The position numbers were made by a program, and so were the translations under genes. Below are positions 8,396 to 18,800 of a stretch of 64,000 nucleotides of DNA, in pieces (position 1 is the first letter of the stretch; each line of letters starts with the position of its first letter). The notes beneath the pieces were generated by a model. That model was not told the origin of the DNA and searched no databases. It saw only the letters and a list, made by a program, of their open reading frames with translations. The stretch is from Bacillota bacterium (lineage in GTDB: Bacteria; Bacillota; Clostridia; Acetivibrionales; JAFADI01): contig JAFADI010000212.1 in the NCBI GenBank assembly GCA_023424965.1, positions 1 to 64,000 of the forward strand, written 5' to 3'.

Positions 8396-9394
8396 TTATG
8401 CCTTATAGGTCTTTGCATAGAGAGCCGCAAGCCTTATGGCCTCTACCATGCTCACTTCCCCGGCAATTCCCTGTCCTGCGATGTCAAAGGCCGTTCCGTG
8501 GTCTACCGAGGTCCTGAGAAAAGGCATTCCGATGGTAAGGGAAATGGTTTTTTCAAAATCAACGGTTTTGGTGGCGATATGCCCCTGGTCATGATAGAGG
8601 GAAAGAACCGCACCGTATTTCCCTTTCAGCGCCTGGTAAAAGACAGAATCTGCAGGAACGGGGCCCACCACCCTGTATCCCTTGTCGCTCAACTCCTTAA
8701 CGGCCGGCTCTACTTCTCTCACCTCTTCATCCCCGAAAAGCCCGTGCTCTCCGTTGTGGGGATTGAGGCCCGCCACAGCCAGGGAGGCTTCGGGAAGGCC
8801 CATTTTATTCAATGCGTCCAGACACCGGACGATATAATCCGTAAGCCTTTCCCTAGTTACCATGTCGCAGGCCTTCCGCAAGGACACATGCCTTGAAAGG
8901 AAGAAAACCCGCATATCGTAAACCTGGAACATGGTGAGGGGATCATGGGTACCCGTAAGCCCTGCAAGGATTTCCGTGTGGCCGATAAAATTGATCCCGG
9001 CGGCCTTTAACGCTTCCTTATTTATCGGTGTGGTAGCGATGGCTGCAATCTCACCGCCCTTTGCCAGTTCCACCGTACGGGCGATATACTCATACGCCGC
9101 CCTTCCCGCCTCCGCCTGAACTTTTCCATACTGCAGCGCTTGCGCATCAATATTTTCAAGGGATATGACATCGATGGTGCCGTGGGAATAGAGCCCCTCC
9201 TCCGGGCCATGAACACAGTTAAATTTCAGTCCCGTATTTACAATACCCGCAATCCTTTCCAGGACTTTCAGGTCTCCCACCACAAGGGGTTTGCACCAAT
9301 CATACAATTCCCTGTTTTTTAATGCCTTTACAACGATCTCAGGTCCGATCCCTGCAGGGTCTCCTACAGGTATGCCTATCACAGGCCTGTTCAT
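8396..9394 (-). CDS. pdxA: 4-hydroxythreonine-4-phosphate dehydrogenase family (PdxA)
   Basis: A 332-residue PdxA family NAD-dependent dehydrogenase. It begins MNRPVIGIPVGDPAGIGPEI. Metal-binding histidines sit in FIGHTEILAG (His139), in the PHNGEHG region and in YHDQGHIATK near the C-terminus. In B6 synthesis PdxA oxidises 4-phosphohydroxythreonine. No other pdx gene is nearby and Clostridia often use PdxST instead, so a catabolic PdxA2-like role on a related sugar-acid phosphate is possible. GGGAG lies 9 bases before the ATG. The neighbouring MFS gene runs in the same direction. Confidence 0.88.
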   Translation of the reverse strand: MNRPVIGIPVGDPAGIGPEIVVKALKNRELYDWCKPLVVGDLKVLERIAGIVNTGLKFNCVHGPEEGLYSHGTIDVISLENIDAQALQYGKVQAEAGRAAYEYIARTVELAKGGEIAAIATTPINKEALKAAGINFIGHTEILAGLTGTHDPLTMFQVYDMRVFFLSRHVSLRKACDMVTRERLTDYIVRCLDALNKMGLPEASLAVAGLNPHNGEHGLFGDEEVREVEPAVKELSDKGYRVVGPVPADSVFYQALKGKYGAVLSLYHDQGHIATKTVDFEKTISLTIGMPFLRTSVDHGTAFDIAGQGIAGEVSMVEAIRLAALYAKTYKA

Positions 9395-9454
9395 GAGCAG
9401 CAGCTCCCTTCAAAAATTGATTTTTTCCTTCCTCCTGCCCTCTGCCGGAAAATT

Positions 9455-10714
9455 TTACGCAGGCAGGTCACCGGAATCTGACGTGTATATATTTCTTCCC
9501 CTGAACCACCTTGCCATAAACAGTATGGCGGCAAACAATCTGAAGCTGCCGATGGCGACAAAGGTTTTTATTATGCCTACATGACTGTATATCCATACTC
9601 CGATCAAAGGAGAAATAAAACCTGAAATGTATAAAAATGTATTGAAAAATGAAATGTACAGGGTCTTTTTATTTTCCGGAAGCAGCTCGATGAGATTGCA
9701 GAAAAGGGCCAGGTTGAACGCGGCAAGGGAAAAGCCGATGACCGCGTTGATCACAAGGATCACATACAGGTTTGTGGTCAGGATGTACATGAAGGGATTT
9801 GCCGCAAGCCCTAAAGCTCCCAGGGTTATCACAAGGCTGTTTCCCTTCTTTTCCGCAAGCCTGTTCCACATGGAAAAAGAAAGAAAGGATGCCAGGCCGC
9901 TGGTTACGCTGAGTAAAGCCAGTTGAAATTCATTTGCCTTCACATGGTCCACATTGTACAGAAAAAAGATGGGCCAGCCCGTCTGCCACGCCACATGATA
10001 GATAAACGCGCAGAAGGTATAGATGAGGAAAGGCCTGTGGGACAATATCTCTTTAAAAGCCTCCAGGCTGAACTTCAGCTTTTCTCCATTCCCTTCCACC
10101 GGTTCCTGCCTGTCGGATTTGATCCTGGACAGAAACCATACCTGTAGGAGGGCAATCAAAAAACAGAGGGCGTAAATCAACTGGTATGCGGCTATTTTAT
10201 TTTCTCTGCCCCAGGGAACCCAGGAGATGAGCAATCCTGCAAAAAGTGCCGCTACGAGTCCGAAGAAGGCACTGTATTTGCTCCTTAGCGAATAAATCTT
10301 GCTGGCTTCATTCCCGGTAAAAGTGTATGAAAAGAAAGACTGCCAGGTGGTGGTATACAAAGAGCCGGGCCAGTTCATCAGCCCTATCAGCAGGACGTAG
10401 GTGTTCAGCACCAGATATTCCGGCAGCAGCGGCACAAAAGCAATCAGGGAATAAAAGGCCCCATTCATTAAAATCAAAACACAGGTAGCCATTTTCTTAT
10501 CCCGGATTCTTTCGATGAAAATGCTGCAGGGCACCAGTACGAGGATGGCCACCAGCTGCGGCAGGGAATTGATCAGGGCAATATGTAAATCCGAGGCTCC
10601 AAGCCTTTTCGCAAATATCTGGGTAAAAGGATTGTACAGGTTCAGTATTACCGCAGCCGCGATTCCTTCAAGTATAACAAAGAGTGCTGTCTTTTCGTGG
10701 TTGGAAAGTTTCAT
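9455..10714 (-). CDS. Major facilitator superfamily transporter
   Basis: A 419-residue membrane protein with about 12 hydrophobic segments in two six-helix halves, separated near residue 200 by a charged loop (SRIKSDRQEPVEGNGEK). The N-terminus (EGIAAAVILNLYNPFTQIFAKRLGAS) is typical of a Firmicutes MFS subgroup of unknown substrate. It sits 60 bp upstream of pdxA on the same strand and may be co-transcribed. The substrate cannot be predicted; a sugar acid or drug is equally possible. The ATG is preceded by AAGG. Confidence 0.85.
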   Translation of the reverse strand: MKLSNHEKTALFVILEGIAAAVILNLYNPFTQIFAKRLGASDLHIALINSLPQLVAILVLVPCSIFIERIRDKKMATCVLILMNGAFYSLIAFVPLLPEYLVLNTYVLLIGLMNWPGSLYTTTWQSFFSYTFTGNEASKIYSLRSKYSAFFGLVAALFAGLLISWVPWGRENKIAAYQLIYALCFLIALLQVWFLSRIKSDRQEPVEGNGEKLKFSLEAFKEILSHRPFLIYTFCAFIYHVAWQTGWPIFFLYNVDHVKANEFQLALLSVTSGLASFLSFSMWNRLAEKKGNSLVITLGALGLAANPFMYILTTNLYVILVINAVIGFSLAAFNLALFCNLIELLPENKKTLYISFFNTFLYISGFISPLIGVWIYSHVGIIKTFVAIGSFRLFAAILFMARWFRGRNIYTSDSGDLPA

Positions 10715-10769
10715 TGGATTAAACCTTCATATTTAGTAATGTCATCTTCTCTATTTTATCACATTCCGA

Positions 10770-10788
10770 GGGGACAGTCCTCAACTTC
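10770..10788. repeat. REP-like repeat, single copy
   Basis: GGGGACAGTCCTCAACTTC matches the inverse complement of the dispersed motif AAGTTGAGRACYGTCCCC found at many places in the window. It lies between the divergent MFS and DUF3298 genes. Confidence 0.7.
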
Positions 10789-10865
10789 TACAGAAAAAGC
10801 GTTAACCAACGCCCCGCTGCCGGAATACTATATACCAGGATTTTTTTAACCAGGAAGAACCATCG

Positions 10866-11483
10866 ATGAATACCGTACCCCCACCCGTGCAAATATTGAC
10901 ACAGCGTATGCCGTACCCCAATATGGACCTGTTCTATCCCGTCGTGATAGGCCTTCCCAATCCCTATGTACAGCAAAGGATAAATGCCGCCCTCATGGCA
11001 ACCGTCAATGGACTTATCGTAAAACAGGGTTACTATACCAATCCCTCGACGCAAATTACAGGCTGGTATGAAATAAAAAACAACCAGCGAGGCATTCTCA
11101 GCCTCAACATCGGCAATTACGCCTATCCGCCCCATGCGGCCCACGGCATGACCTATATAAAATCCCTGACCTTTGATGTAAATTCAGGCAGGCTCTATCA
11201 GCTGAAAGAGCTGTTTAAACCGGGCAGCGATTATGTAAAAGAGCTTTCGGCAATGATAAGGAGACAGATAGAACAGCGTCAAATTCCCCTTTTGAACGGT
11301 TTTAACGGTATAAAACCCGATCAGGATTTCTACATTGCCGATAAAGCTCTGGTGATATACTTCCAATTATATGAGATAACTCCCTATTATGTCGGTTTGC
11401 CCATGTTCCCCATCTCGGTATTTGATGTCCAGAATATTGCCGCCGACCAGGGGCCCCTTGAAATCATGGCAACCAATGACTGA
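10866..11483 (+). CDS. DUF3298/DUF4163 domain protein (RsiV-like fold)
   Basis: A 205-residue protein with the DUF4163/DUF3298 arrangement seen in the extracellular part of RsiV-like anti-sigma factors and related secreted proteins. Visible landmarks are MPYPNMDLFYPVVIGLPNP, AYPPHAAHGMTYIKSLTFD and YFQLYEITPYYVGLPMFPIS. There is no signal peptide or membrane helix in the frame chosen, so it is either cytoplasmic or a family member that lost its signal. The ATG at 10866 has GGAAG upstream. It is divergent from the MFS gene and convergent with nfnB. A single REP repeat lies in its upstream region. Confidence 0.75.
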   Translation: MNTVPPPVQILTQRMPYPNMDLFYPVVIGLPNPYVQQRINAALMATVNGLIVKQGYYTNPSTQITGWYEIKNNQRGILSLNIGNYAYPPHAAHGMTYIKSLTFDVNSGRLYQLKELFKPGSDYVKELSAMIRRQIEQRQIPLLNGFNGIKPDQDFYIADKALVIYFQLYEITPYYVGLPMFPISVFDVQNIAADQGPLEIMATND

Positions 11484-11515
11484 TGGGCAGCCAGAGGCAG
11501 AATACCTTTGTGGTG

Positions 11516-12910
11516 CTATTCTTTGTTCTTCAAGTATTCGTCAATGGCTTTGGCCGCCTTCTTTCCCGCGCCCATGGCGAGGATGACCGTGGCAGCACCC
11601 GTAACGGCGTCTCCTCCGGCAAACACTCCGTCCTTGCTTGTGGCGCCGGTTTCTTCCTGCGCTACGATTCCGCCCCATTTCTCGGTGTCCAGGCCCGACG
11701 TGGTGGAAACAATGAGGGGGTTGGGAGTTTGCCCGATGGCAATGATCACCGTTTCAACCTCCAGAACATGTTCCGACCCGGCTTTGACCACCGCTTTCCT
11801 CCTGCCCGAACTGTCGGCCTCCCCCAGCTCCATTTCCACACATTCCATGCCCTTCACCCATCCGTCCTCCGTACCTATAATCCGGGTGGGATTTGTCAGC
11901 AGCTTGAAAATGATTCCTTCCTCTTTTGCATGGTGAACCTCTTCCAATCTTGCGGGCATTTCCTTCTCGGACCTTCTGTACACAATGTATACCTTCTCGG
12001 CCCCGAGCCTTTTTGCACTTCTGGCCGCATCCATGGCCACATTGCCTCCGCCGACCACAGCCACTGCTTTCCCTACCTTTACAGGCGTATCACACTTGGG
12101 GAACAGGTATGCCTTCATCAGGTTGATTCTCGTTAAAAATTCATTGGCAGAGTACACCCCGTTGAGGTTTTCCCCGGGAATATTCATAAAACTGGGCAGT
12201 CCTGCACCGCTTCCGATGAATATGGCTTCATACCCTTCACCGGTCAGTTCGTCAAGGGACAGCACCTTCCCGATGACCATGTTGGTTTTTATCTCAACAC
12301 CCAGCTGCCTTACGGAATCGATTTCCTTCTGGACCATGGCTTTGGGAAGCCTGAATTCAGGTATCCCATACATCAGCACACCACCGGGAGTATGGAAGGC
12401 CTCAAAAATAGTGACCGCATAGCCCAGCTTTGCCAGGTCTCCCGCACAGCTCAGACTGGCAGGCCCGGAACCGATAACCGCTATTTTTCTATTCAGGCTG
12501 TCCTTCTTTTCCACCTTTGGACTCCTGTTCGCCATATACCAGTCGGCCACAAACCTTTCAAGCCTTCCGATTCCCACCGGTTCACCTTTTTTACCCCTCA
12601 CGCACAGATTCTCACACTGGCTCTCCTGGGGACAGACCCTGCCGCAAATGGCAGGAAGACTGTTGGTCTCCCGGACCTTGTCATACGCCTCTTCAAATTT
12701 ACCTTCGGCAACAAGCTTTACAAATTCCGGAATTTTTACATTTACCGGACATCCCATCACACAGGGCGCATTCTTGCAGTTAAGGCACCGCTGGGCTTCC
12801 TCCTTTGCCATATCCTCCGTATAGCCCAATGCCACTTCAAGAAAGTTTTTATTTCTTACCTCCGGATTCTGTTCCGGCATTTTTACTTTATTTAAAGACA
12901 TGTTCGGCAT
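11516..12910 (-). CDS. nfnB: NfnB-type NADPH-dependent oxidoreductase large subunit (GltA-like)
   Basis: A 464-residue flavoprotein related to the glutamate synthase small subunit. The N-terminal region holds cysteines for Fe-S clusters (CLNCKNAPCVMGCPV and CGRVCPQESQCENLC). Two dinucleotide-binding folds follow: IGSGPASLSCAGDLAKLGY for FAD and VVGGGNVAMDAARSAKRLGA for NADPH. With the upstream gene it matches the NfnAB transhydrogenase, which couples NADH and reduced ferredoxin to NADP+ reduction. A glutamate synthase role is unlikely because no large subunit is present. I chose MPNMSLNKVKMPEQ (12910) as the family start. The gene is 48 bp after nfnA. Confidence 0.88.
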   Translation of the reverse strand: MPNMSLNKVKMPEQNPEVRNKNFLEVALGYTEDMAKEEAQRCLNCKNAPCVMGCPVNVKIPEFVKLVAEGKFEEAYDKVRETNSLPAICGRVCPQESQCENLCVRGKKGEPVGIGRLERFVADWYMANRSPKVEKKDSLNRKIAVIGSGPASLSCAGDLAKLGYAVTIFEAFHTPGGVLMYGIPEFRLPKAMVQKEIDSVRQLGVEIKTNMVIGKVLSLDELTGEGYEAIFIGSGAGLPSFMNIPGENLNGVYSANEFLTRINLMKAYLFPKCDTPVKVGKAVAVVGGGNVAMDAARSAKRLGAEKVYIVYRRSEKEMPARLEEVHHAKEEGIIFKLLTNPTRIIGTEDGWVKGMECVEMELGEADSSGRRKAVVKAGSEHVLEVETVIIAIGQTPNPLIVSTTSGLDTEKWGGIVAQEETGATSKDGVFAGGDAVTGAATVILAMGAGKKAAKAIDEYLKNKE

Positions 12911-12958
12911 ATCCTTCTGTCCCCTTTCCATGTTATCCGTCAGGCCCTTCGCCCTCCG

Positions 12959-13801
12959 TCAATTTTCCACCGCATTCATCCTGCAGAGGTGTTCATCCAC
13001 CGACCGTTTTTCTTCACCCTTGTACATGGCCTGTCTTCGCATGGCCTCGTCAAAATCCACCTCATGCCCGTCAAAGTCGGGGCCGTCCACACAGGCAAAT
13101 TTTATTTTCCCGCCCACGGTAAGGCGGCAGCCCCCGCACATTCCCGTACCGTCAATCATCACCGGGTTCATGCTCACGATGGTTTTGATCCCATATTCCT
13201 TTGTGAGCTTGCTGACCATCTTCATCATGATGAGAGGCCCTATGGCAATGACCAGGTCATATTGGTTTCCTTCCTCAATCAATCCCTTCAATATATCCGT
13301 TACAAACCCTTTGGTGCCGTTGGAACCGTCATCGGTGGCCACAACCAGCCTGCTGCTCACGGCTTCCATTTCCTTTTCCAATATCACAAGGTCCTTGTTC
13401 CTGAAGCCTGTGATGACATGCACCTCGGCTCCCAGGCCATGAAGTTTTTTTGCCTGGGGGTAGGCAATGGCAGAGCCAAGCCCCCCACCGATTACCGCAG
13501 CTTTTTTTACTCCGTCAAGATGGGAAGCCACACCCAGAGGTCCCGCAAAATCCAACAGGCTGTCTCCCTCTTCGAGAGTGCCCAGCACCTTTGTGGTTTT
13601 CCCCACTTCCTGAAATATAATGGTCACGGTACCCTTATCCCTGTCATAGTCCGCAATGGTCAGAGGGATCCGCTCTCCGTCTTCATCCACCCTCAATATG
13701 ATAAACTGCCCCGGTTCAGCTTTCCTCGCAATATATGGGGCGTCTATTTCCAGCAATTTTACAAAAGGGTTCAAACTTTCTTTTCTAACGATTTTATACA
13801 T
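12959..13801 (-). CDS. nfnA: NfnA-type ferredoxin:NAD(P)+ oxidoreductase small subunit
   Basis: A 280-residue FAD/NAD-binding protein of the dihydroorotate dehydrogenase electron-transfer subunit family. The FAD region (EPGQFIILR) and the NAD region (AAVIGGGLGSAIAYPQAKKL) are clear. The C-terminal cysteines in GTGMCGGCRLTVGGKIKFACVDG bind a 2Fe-2S cluster. The start at 13801 has GGAGG 7 bases upstream, giving MYKIVRKESLNP. With nfnB it forms the electron-bifurcating NADH-dependent ferredoxin:NADP+ oxidoreductase. Upstream lies a 40-bp palindrome with the same core as operators before ygeW and ygeX, suggesting shared control with purine breakdown. Confidence 0.88.
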   Translation of the reverse strand: MYKIVRKESLNPFVKLLEIDAPYIARKAEPGQFIILRVDEDGERIPLTIADYDRDKGTVTIIFQEVGKTTKVLGTLEEGDSLLDFAGPLGVASHLDGVKKAAVIGGGLGSAIAYPQAKKLHGLGAEVHVITGFRNKDLVILEKEMEAVSSRLVVATDDGSNGTKGFVTDILKGLIEEGNQYDLVIAIGPLIMMKMVSKLTKEYGIKTIVSMNPVMIDGTGMCGGCRLTVGGKIKFACVDGPDFDGHEVDFDEAMRRQAMYKGEEKRSVDEHLCRMNAVEN

Positions 13802-14000
13802 ACCATTCCTCCGCTTTTTTATAAATTCTACCGGGAATTCCGCTGTTTGTCCACCCATTGCTTTGCTCAGGGTATCTGCATCCCTGGTCAACCGTTCCTC
13901 TTCTTTCTATTATAAGTAATCCCCCGGGCTATTTCCAGTCTACTTTAAAATCAGTTTATTTCATGAATAATTTCACGCACTGAATCCTTCTACTCTAATT

Positions 14001-14040
14001 ATACAAAAACTTGATTGATTAATCAATCAAGTTTTTGTAT
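14001..14040. promoter_or_regulatory. Perfect 40-bp palindromic operator, site 1 (upstream of nfnA)
   Basis: A perfect palindrome with half-site ATACAAAAACTTGATTGATT. Its core GATTG-N6-CAATC equals that of sites at 28411-28436 and 32858-32885. A minus-strand promoter abuts it: TTTACT at 14063-14068 and TATAAA at 14040-14045, 17 bp apart, so a bound protein would cover the start site. I infer a TetR-type operator for the TetR paralogs in this window. Confidence 0.75.
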
Positions 14041-14106
14041 TTATAAATGTGAATTTGAAAAGAGTAAACAATTTTCCGTTGCCCCGTTATAAGGAACTCT
14101 GTTGGA

Positions 14107-15450
14107 CTAATGAAGCTGGAAGCCTTCCACCGATTTGGACAGCCTTTCGGAAATTATCCGCAGTTCCTCCGCGGTACCGGCAATATTCTCGGTGGTGGAA
14201 GCCTGCTGCTCTATGGATGCGGCCACCTCTTCCGTAGAAGCCGCGGCCTCCTGGGATATGGCAAGGATCTCCTGGTTGGAAGAAACCACACCGTTTTTAT
14301 TTTCGTTCATGGTGTTGATACTGCTGTTCAGCACGCCGGTATCCCGTATGGCCATACCGATGGCTTCAGACATGATTTGAAAGGCCTTTTCCGTTTCCCC
14401 AATCCCTTCATTGGCCTTGTCTACGATACCGACCGTCAGGTTGGACCTGAGCTTTGTCTCTTCGATCTGGGACTGGATGTTTGCAACAATGGTATTTATT
14501 TCCTTCGTTGAAGCAGAGGTTTGTTCCGCCAGCTTTCTTATTTCCTCCGCCACAACGGCAAAGCCCTTCCCCGATTCCCCCGCCCTTGCCGCCTCAATGG
14601 CCGCATTCAAAGCCAGAAGGTTCGTTTGTGAAGCGATATTTTGTATGGTTTCAACAATGGAGCTTACCGTCCCCGAATCATTGGAAAGACTGTCCACCTG
14701 CCTGCTGATTTCAGTCGTGATTTGCGTGTTGTCGGCAAATTTTTCTTTTAGCTGGTCCAGTGCCGTTTTTCCCATCCTGTTCAGTTCTTCAATCTGATGG
14801 GCCCCCTCTTCAATGGCTTTGGACCTGGCTGCAATCCTTTCGATTTCCTCTGATAAGGACTTCAGCTTCTCTGAACCGCTTTGTGCTTCCTTGGCCTGAT
14901 GGGAAGCTCCGCTCGCCAGTTCCTCAACTGTCCTTGCAACCTCCTCGGCGGAAGCTGAGGATTGGTTTGTCGCCGCAGCCAGGCTTTGTGAGCTCACCAG
15001 CACGCTTTCCGTCTCTTTTCTGATATTCCCTATGATATCCCTTAGCGCATTCCTCATTTTTATGGTGGACCTGGTCACGTCCCCCAGCTCGTCCTTCCGG
15101 TTGAGCAAATGGCTCACACTCTTGTCAAATACCAGGTTAAAGTCCGCCGTCCTGTCAATCAACTTGATAATTAGCGCGATTTGAGACAAAATGGTTTTAT
15201 GAATGACAAACCATAGGACAAGTACGCTGACCAGCAGTACTGCCAGTGCCAAAAGCGATGCTTCTACGAATACCCTCCCCAGCAGCGACAGGGATTGAAC
15301 CCCATGGGCGGAAGCCTGCGCACCGCCGGCCATAACTTTCAACGTCTGGAAATGAACGATGGCACCCATTGAAGCCATGCCGATGATGAGAAACAGTACA
15401 ACGGGGATCAAAAACTTAAGGGACAAACTTACACCTTTTTTCCTGGGCAT
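14107..15450 (-). CDS. Methyl-accepting chemotaxis protein with minimal sensor region
   Basis: A 447-residue chemoreceptor. Two membrane segments (about 10-32 and 60-85) enclose an extracytoplasmic loop of only about 28 residues, too small for a ligand domain. A HAMP-like linker follows, then a long coiled-coil signalling domain with the hairpin tip IEAARAGESGKGFAVVAEEIRKLAEQ. There is no C-terminal pentapeptide for CheR docking. It may sense through the membrane, redox state or a partner. It lies between nfnAB and ygfK, so it could steer cells toward purine-related signals, but that is inference from position. Confidence 0.92.
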   Translation of the reverse strand: MPRKKGVSLSLKFLIPVVLFLIIGMASMGAIVHFQTLKVMAGGAQASAHGVQSLSLLGRVFVEASLLALAVLLVSVLVLWFVIHKTILSQIALIIKLIDRTADFNLVFDKSVSHLLNRKDELGDVTRSTIKMRNALRDIIGNIRKETESVLVSSQSLAAATNQSSASAEEVARTVEELASGASHQAKEAQSGSEKLKSLSEEIERIAARSKAIEEGAHQIEELNRMGKTALDQLKEKFADNTQITTEISRQVDSLSNDSGTVSSIVETIQNIASQTNLLALNAAIEAARAGESGKGFAVVAEEIRKLAEQTSASTKEINTIVANIQSQIEETKLRSNLTVGIVDKANEGIGETEKAFQIMSEAIGMAIRDTGVLNSSINTMNENKNGVVSSNQEILAISQEAAASTEEVAASIEQQASTTENIAGTAEELRIISERLSKSVEGFQLH

Positions 15451-15824
15451 ATGTGATTCCTCCTGTATTTTATAAAAATAAAATCATCAACCGGAATTTG
15501 GAAATGTTTTAATTACACCCTTGTACAAAAATCAATCCCTAACCGGAAGGATAGCAAAGGCAACACTTTTTAAGTTTGAAAGTCAACGGGTATCCAAAAA
15601 GGCAGAGGCTCCCTATTAATAATCAGTTCAGTGGATTTCCGACAGATAAATAGTAGAAACCGCAGCGCGCTAATTTGTTAACATAATACAACTCCCTTAA
15701 ATAGCGTTGTACTATGCGTTCCATTATATTATTAACAGGGATAAATGTCAATTAAAGTAATAATAGGGCATAAAAACAGTCCCTCTCATTTCGAAAAGGA
15801 CTGTTTGACATAACACCATGGCTG
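15451..15824. other. Intergenic gap between the chemoreceptor and ygfK
   Basis: 374 bp without a gene. It must hold the chemoreceptor promoter (minus strand, near its right-hand start) and the ygfK terminator at its right end. AT-rich sequence is present but I see no convincing -35/-10 pair and no repeat of the window's families. Confidence 0.5.
15774..15806 (-). terminator. Terminator after ygfK
   Basis: AAACAGTCC (15774-15782) pairs perfectly with GGACTGTTT (15798-15806). On the minus strand the stem is followed by TTTTTATG. It lies 19 bp beyond the ygfK stop codon. Confidence 0.7.
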
Positions 15825-18800
15825 TTACACGAACAGGTATCCATATTCCTTGCGTGTGGCCAGGATCAGGGCGGCTATTTCCTCGGGAATGTCTCCGCTG
15901 CACCTTCCTGCCTCGTCAAAGCTTACCTCTGTCACTTGATCTCCCAACCTTACGGCAAATCTTCCTTCTGCTCCCTCCACCGCAACAAATCCTGCATTCC
16001 TGCTGTCTTCGAAGTCTTCCCTGTTCCAGTAAAGGGTGAATTTATCCTTGTAAGGAGCGCTGTCATAAGGACAGAAGGCTTCACAGTTGCCACATTCGTT
16101 GCACATTCCGTCGATGTGCACCACCTGGTTTTTGCACTGCACATTCTCTGCATCCACCCTCACGGCAACGTTGGCCCGGTTGGGACAAACCTCCACACAG
16201 ATGTTGCAAACCTTATTGCATTCAAGGCAGCGTTCGTTCTCCTGTGCCGGACTGGAGGCGTTCTGGAGCACTCCTTTTTTATTGCCTATCTCCTCCAGCT
16301 GTTTTTGTGTGTTGAACTCCACAGCCTGTTCCAGGTCCAAAGTCTGTTCCTTTTCTTTCGCAAGGATAATTTCGGCAAATTTTGTACCGTCGGCGATGCC
16401 TTCTACAATGGTGGCAGGTCCGCGCAAGGCGTCTCCGCCGATATACACGCCGGCAGCGGTTGTTTCGCCTGTTTCCCTGTTCACTTTGACTCTGCCTTTT
16501 GCATCCGCCTCAATGCCATTCCTCGCCAAAAGCTCCGTTTCAACCTGTTCACCTACTGCCGCAATGACGGTATCCACTCTGAGATCAACGAATTCACCGG
16601 CTACGGCAACAGGACTTCTTCTTCCGGAAGCATCGGGGGCCCCCAGTTCCATCTTCTGGCACCTTAACACTCCGCCGGTAAAGGATACAGGCGCCAGGAG
16701 TTCCTTGAACTCCACTCCGTCTTCCAGGGCCAGCAAAAGCTCTTCCTTGTCGGCGGGCATATATTTTCTGGTTCTTCGATAGACCACATAGACATTTTCA
16801 ACTCCGGCCACCCGTTTTGCCGACCTTGCCGCATCCATGGCGGAATTTCCGGCTCCGATCACCGCCACGTTCTTTCCTATGTCCAGTGTGTCCTGCGCCT
16901 TATTATAGACCTCAAGGAAGTGGAGGACGTTGAGGATTTCCTTATCACTGGAATCCAGCTTCAAAATGCCGGGTTTCCACGCTCCGATGGCTACAAAGAT
17001 GTATTTGAAGCCTTCTTTTTTTAAAGCCTCCACCGAGAAGTTTCCATCCACCCCAAGGCGGAATTTCACTCCCATTTTGCGTATGAGCTCCATGTCGTTA
17101 TTGATGGCTTCCTTGGATATCCTGAAGCCGGGAGCCACCTGCTGCATCACGCCTCCGATTTCGTCCCTCTTTTCAAATACCGTCACATCCACTCCGTTTT
17201 GGCCCAGGAAGTATGCCGCAGCCAATCCCGCAGGCCCGCCTCCGATGACCGCCACCTTGAAGCTGCTGTTGATCGCAGGGGATTTCAACCCGGCCATCAG
17301 CTCTGCAAAAGCATTCTGAGCCGCTACAAGCTTTGCGCCGCGTATATTTACAGATTCATCGTAATCAAGTCTGGTACATTTGGTCATACAGCGGTGGTTG
17401 CATAACGTACCGGTGATAAAGGGCAGGGGGTTTTTCGCCACAATGACCTCCAGTGCCTCCAGATACCTGCCTTCACCCACAAGCCGGATATATTCCGGTA
17501 TATCCTGCCCGATAGGGCAGCCATTGGTACAGGGAGCGATGAAGCAGTCGATCAGCGGAACATTTTTGTCCAGCTTGCGGCTCTCCACATCGCGCCTTTC
17601 CTTTAAATGGTTTGCATCCGTTACGGCGCTTTCTGCAAGCACCTTTAACTTTTCCAGGTCAACCCCTGTAAAGTCGGCTCCATGGTATGCTTTCTCCAGC
17701 AGGTATGCCATCTGCTTAAGCCTCAGGTATCCTCCGGGCTTAAGGATGGTGGTTGCGAGGGTGATGGGTCCTATGCCCGCAGCATAAATTTTGTCGATGT
17801 TGAAGAAATCAGCTCCGCCGGAATAAGATATCCGGATATCCCCGCCAAATTCCTTCGCCAGCTTGTAGGCCAGGTTAATGGTGAGGGGATACAGGGACCT
17901 GCCCGACATGTACATCTCTTCCCCGGGAAGTTCATTATTTCTGATCTTTACGGGGAAAGTATTGGTGAGCTTGACCCCGAAGGTCAGGCCCAGGTCTTTT
18001 GCCAGGGCTTGCAGCCTTTTGATCATGGGAACCGCGTCGGTAAACTGCAGGTCGTTCTTGAAATGGTGGTCATCAAAGGCAACATAGTCATAGCCCATTT
18101 TATCCAGGATGCCTCTTGCAAATTCGTACCCCAGCAGCGTAGGATTGCATTTTACATAGGTGTGGAGCTGCTTTTCCTCCAGCAGGTACCTTGCAATCCT
18201 TTCAATTTCCGCCGGGGGACATCCGTGAAGGGTGGAAAGGGTAATGGATTTACATACCTTCGGTGATATGCCCTCAACAAAATCCTTGTCGATATTTTTA
18301 AACAATCCAAGGTTATTCAAAAGGAATTCCCTGCATTCCTTCCAGACGGGTGTCTGGGAGGCATCCTTCAAGCCCTCGATAAAAGCATTTATTTTAGGAG
18401 ATTTTATTCCTTCCAGGTCATAGCCCACGCTCATATTGAAGATGAAGCCTTCCGAAGACCCTAGGGAAAGCTCTTTTGCCAGTACGTTCAGTGCAAACCA
18501 GGCCTTCACATACTCATTATAGGCATCGGGCACAACAAGCTCCGTAGACCATTCCACATTGTAGCATTCGTCTTTTGCCAGGATGCAGGGCTTTGAAACC
18601 GGCAGGTCTTCCCCGTCGAGGATTTGCACCGTTTTCAGTTCAAAGAACCGGCTTCCTGCCACATAAGCGGCGACAATATTCTGGGCCAGCTGTGTGTTGG
18701 GTCCGGCGGCAGGTCCAAGAGGATTCTCAAGGGTGCCTCCGAAAAGTGCCAGGCTGTTTTCATTGGACTTTCTGAAAAATTTGTTGCTGGAAACTCCAAA

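Noticed and set aside
11516..12910. A glutamate synthase small subunit
   Set aside because: No large glutamate synthase subunit is nearby and the gene pairs with an FAD/NAD-binding partner, which fits NfnAB.
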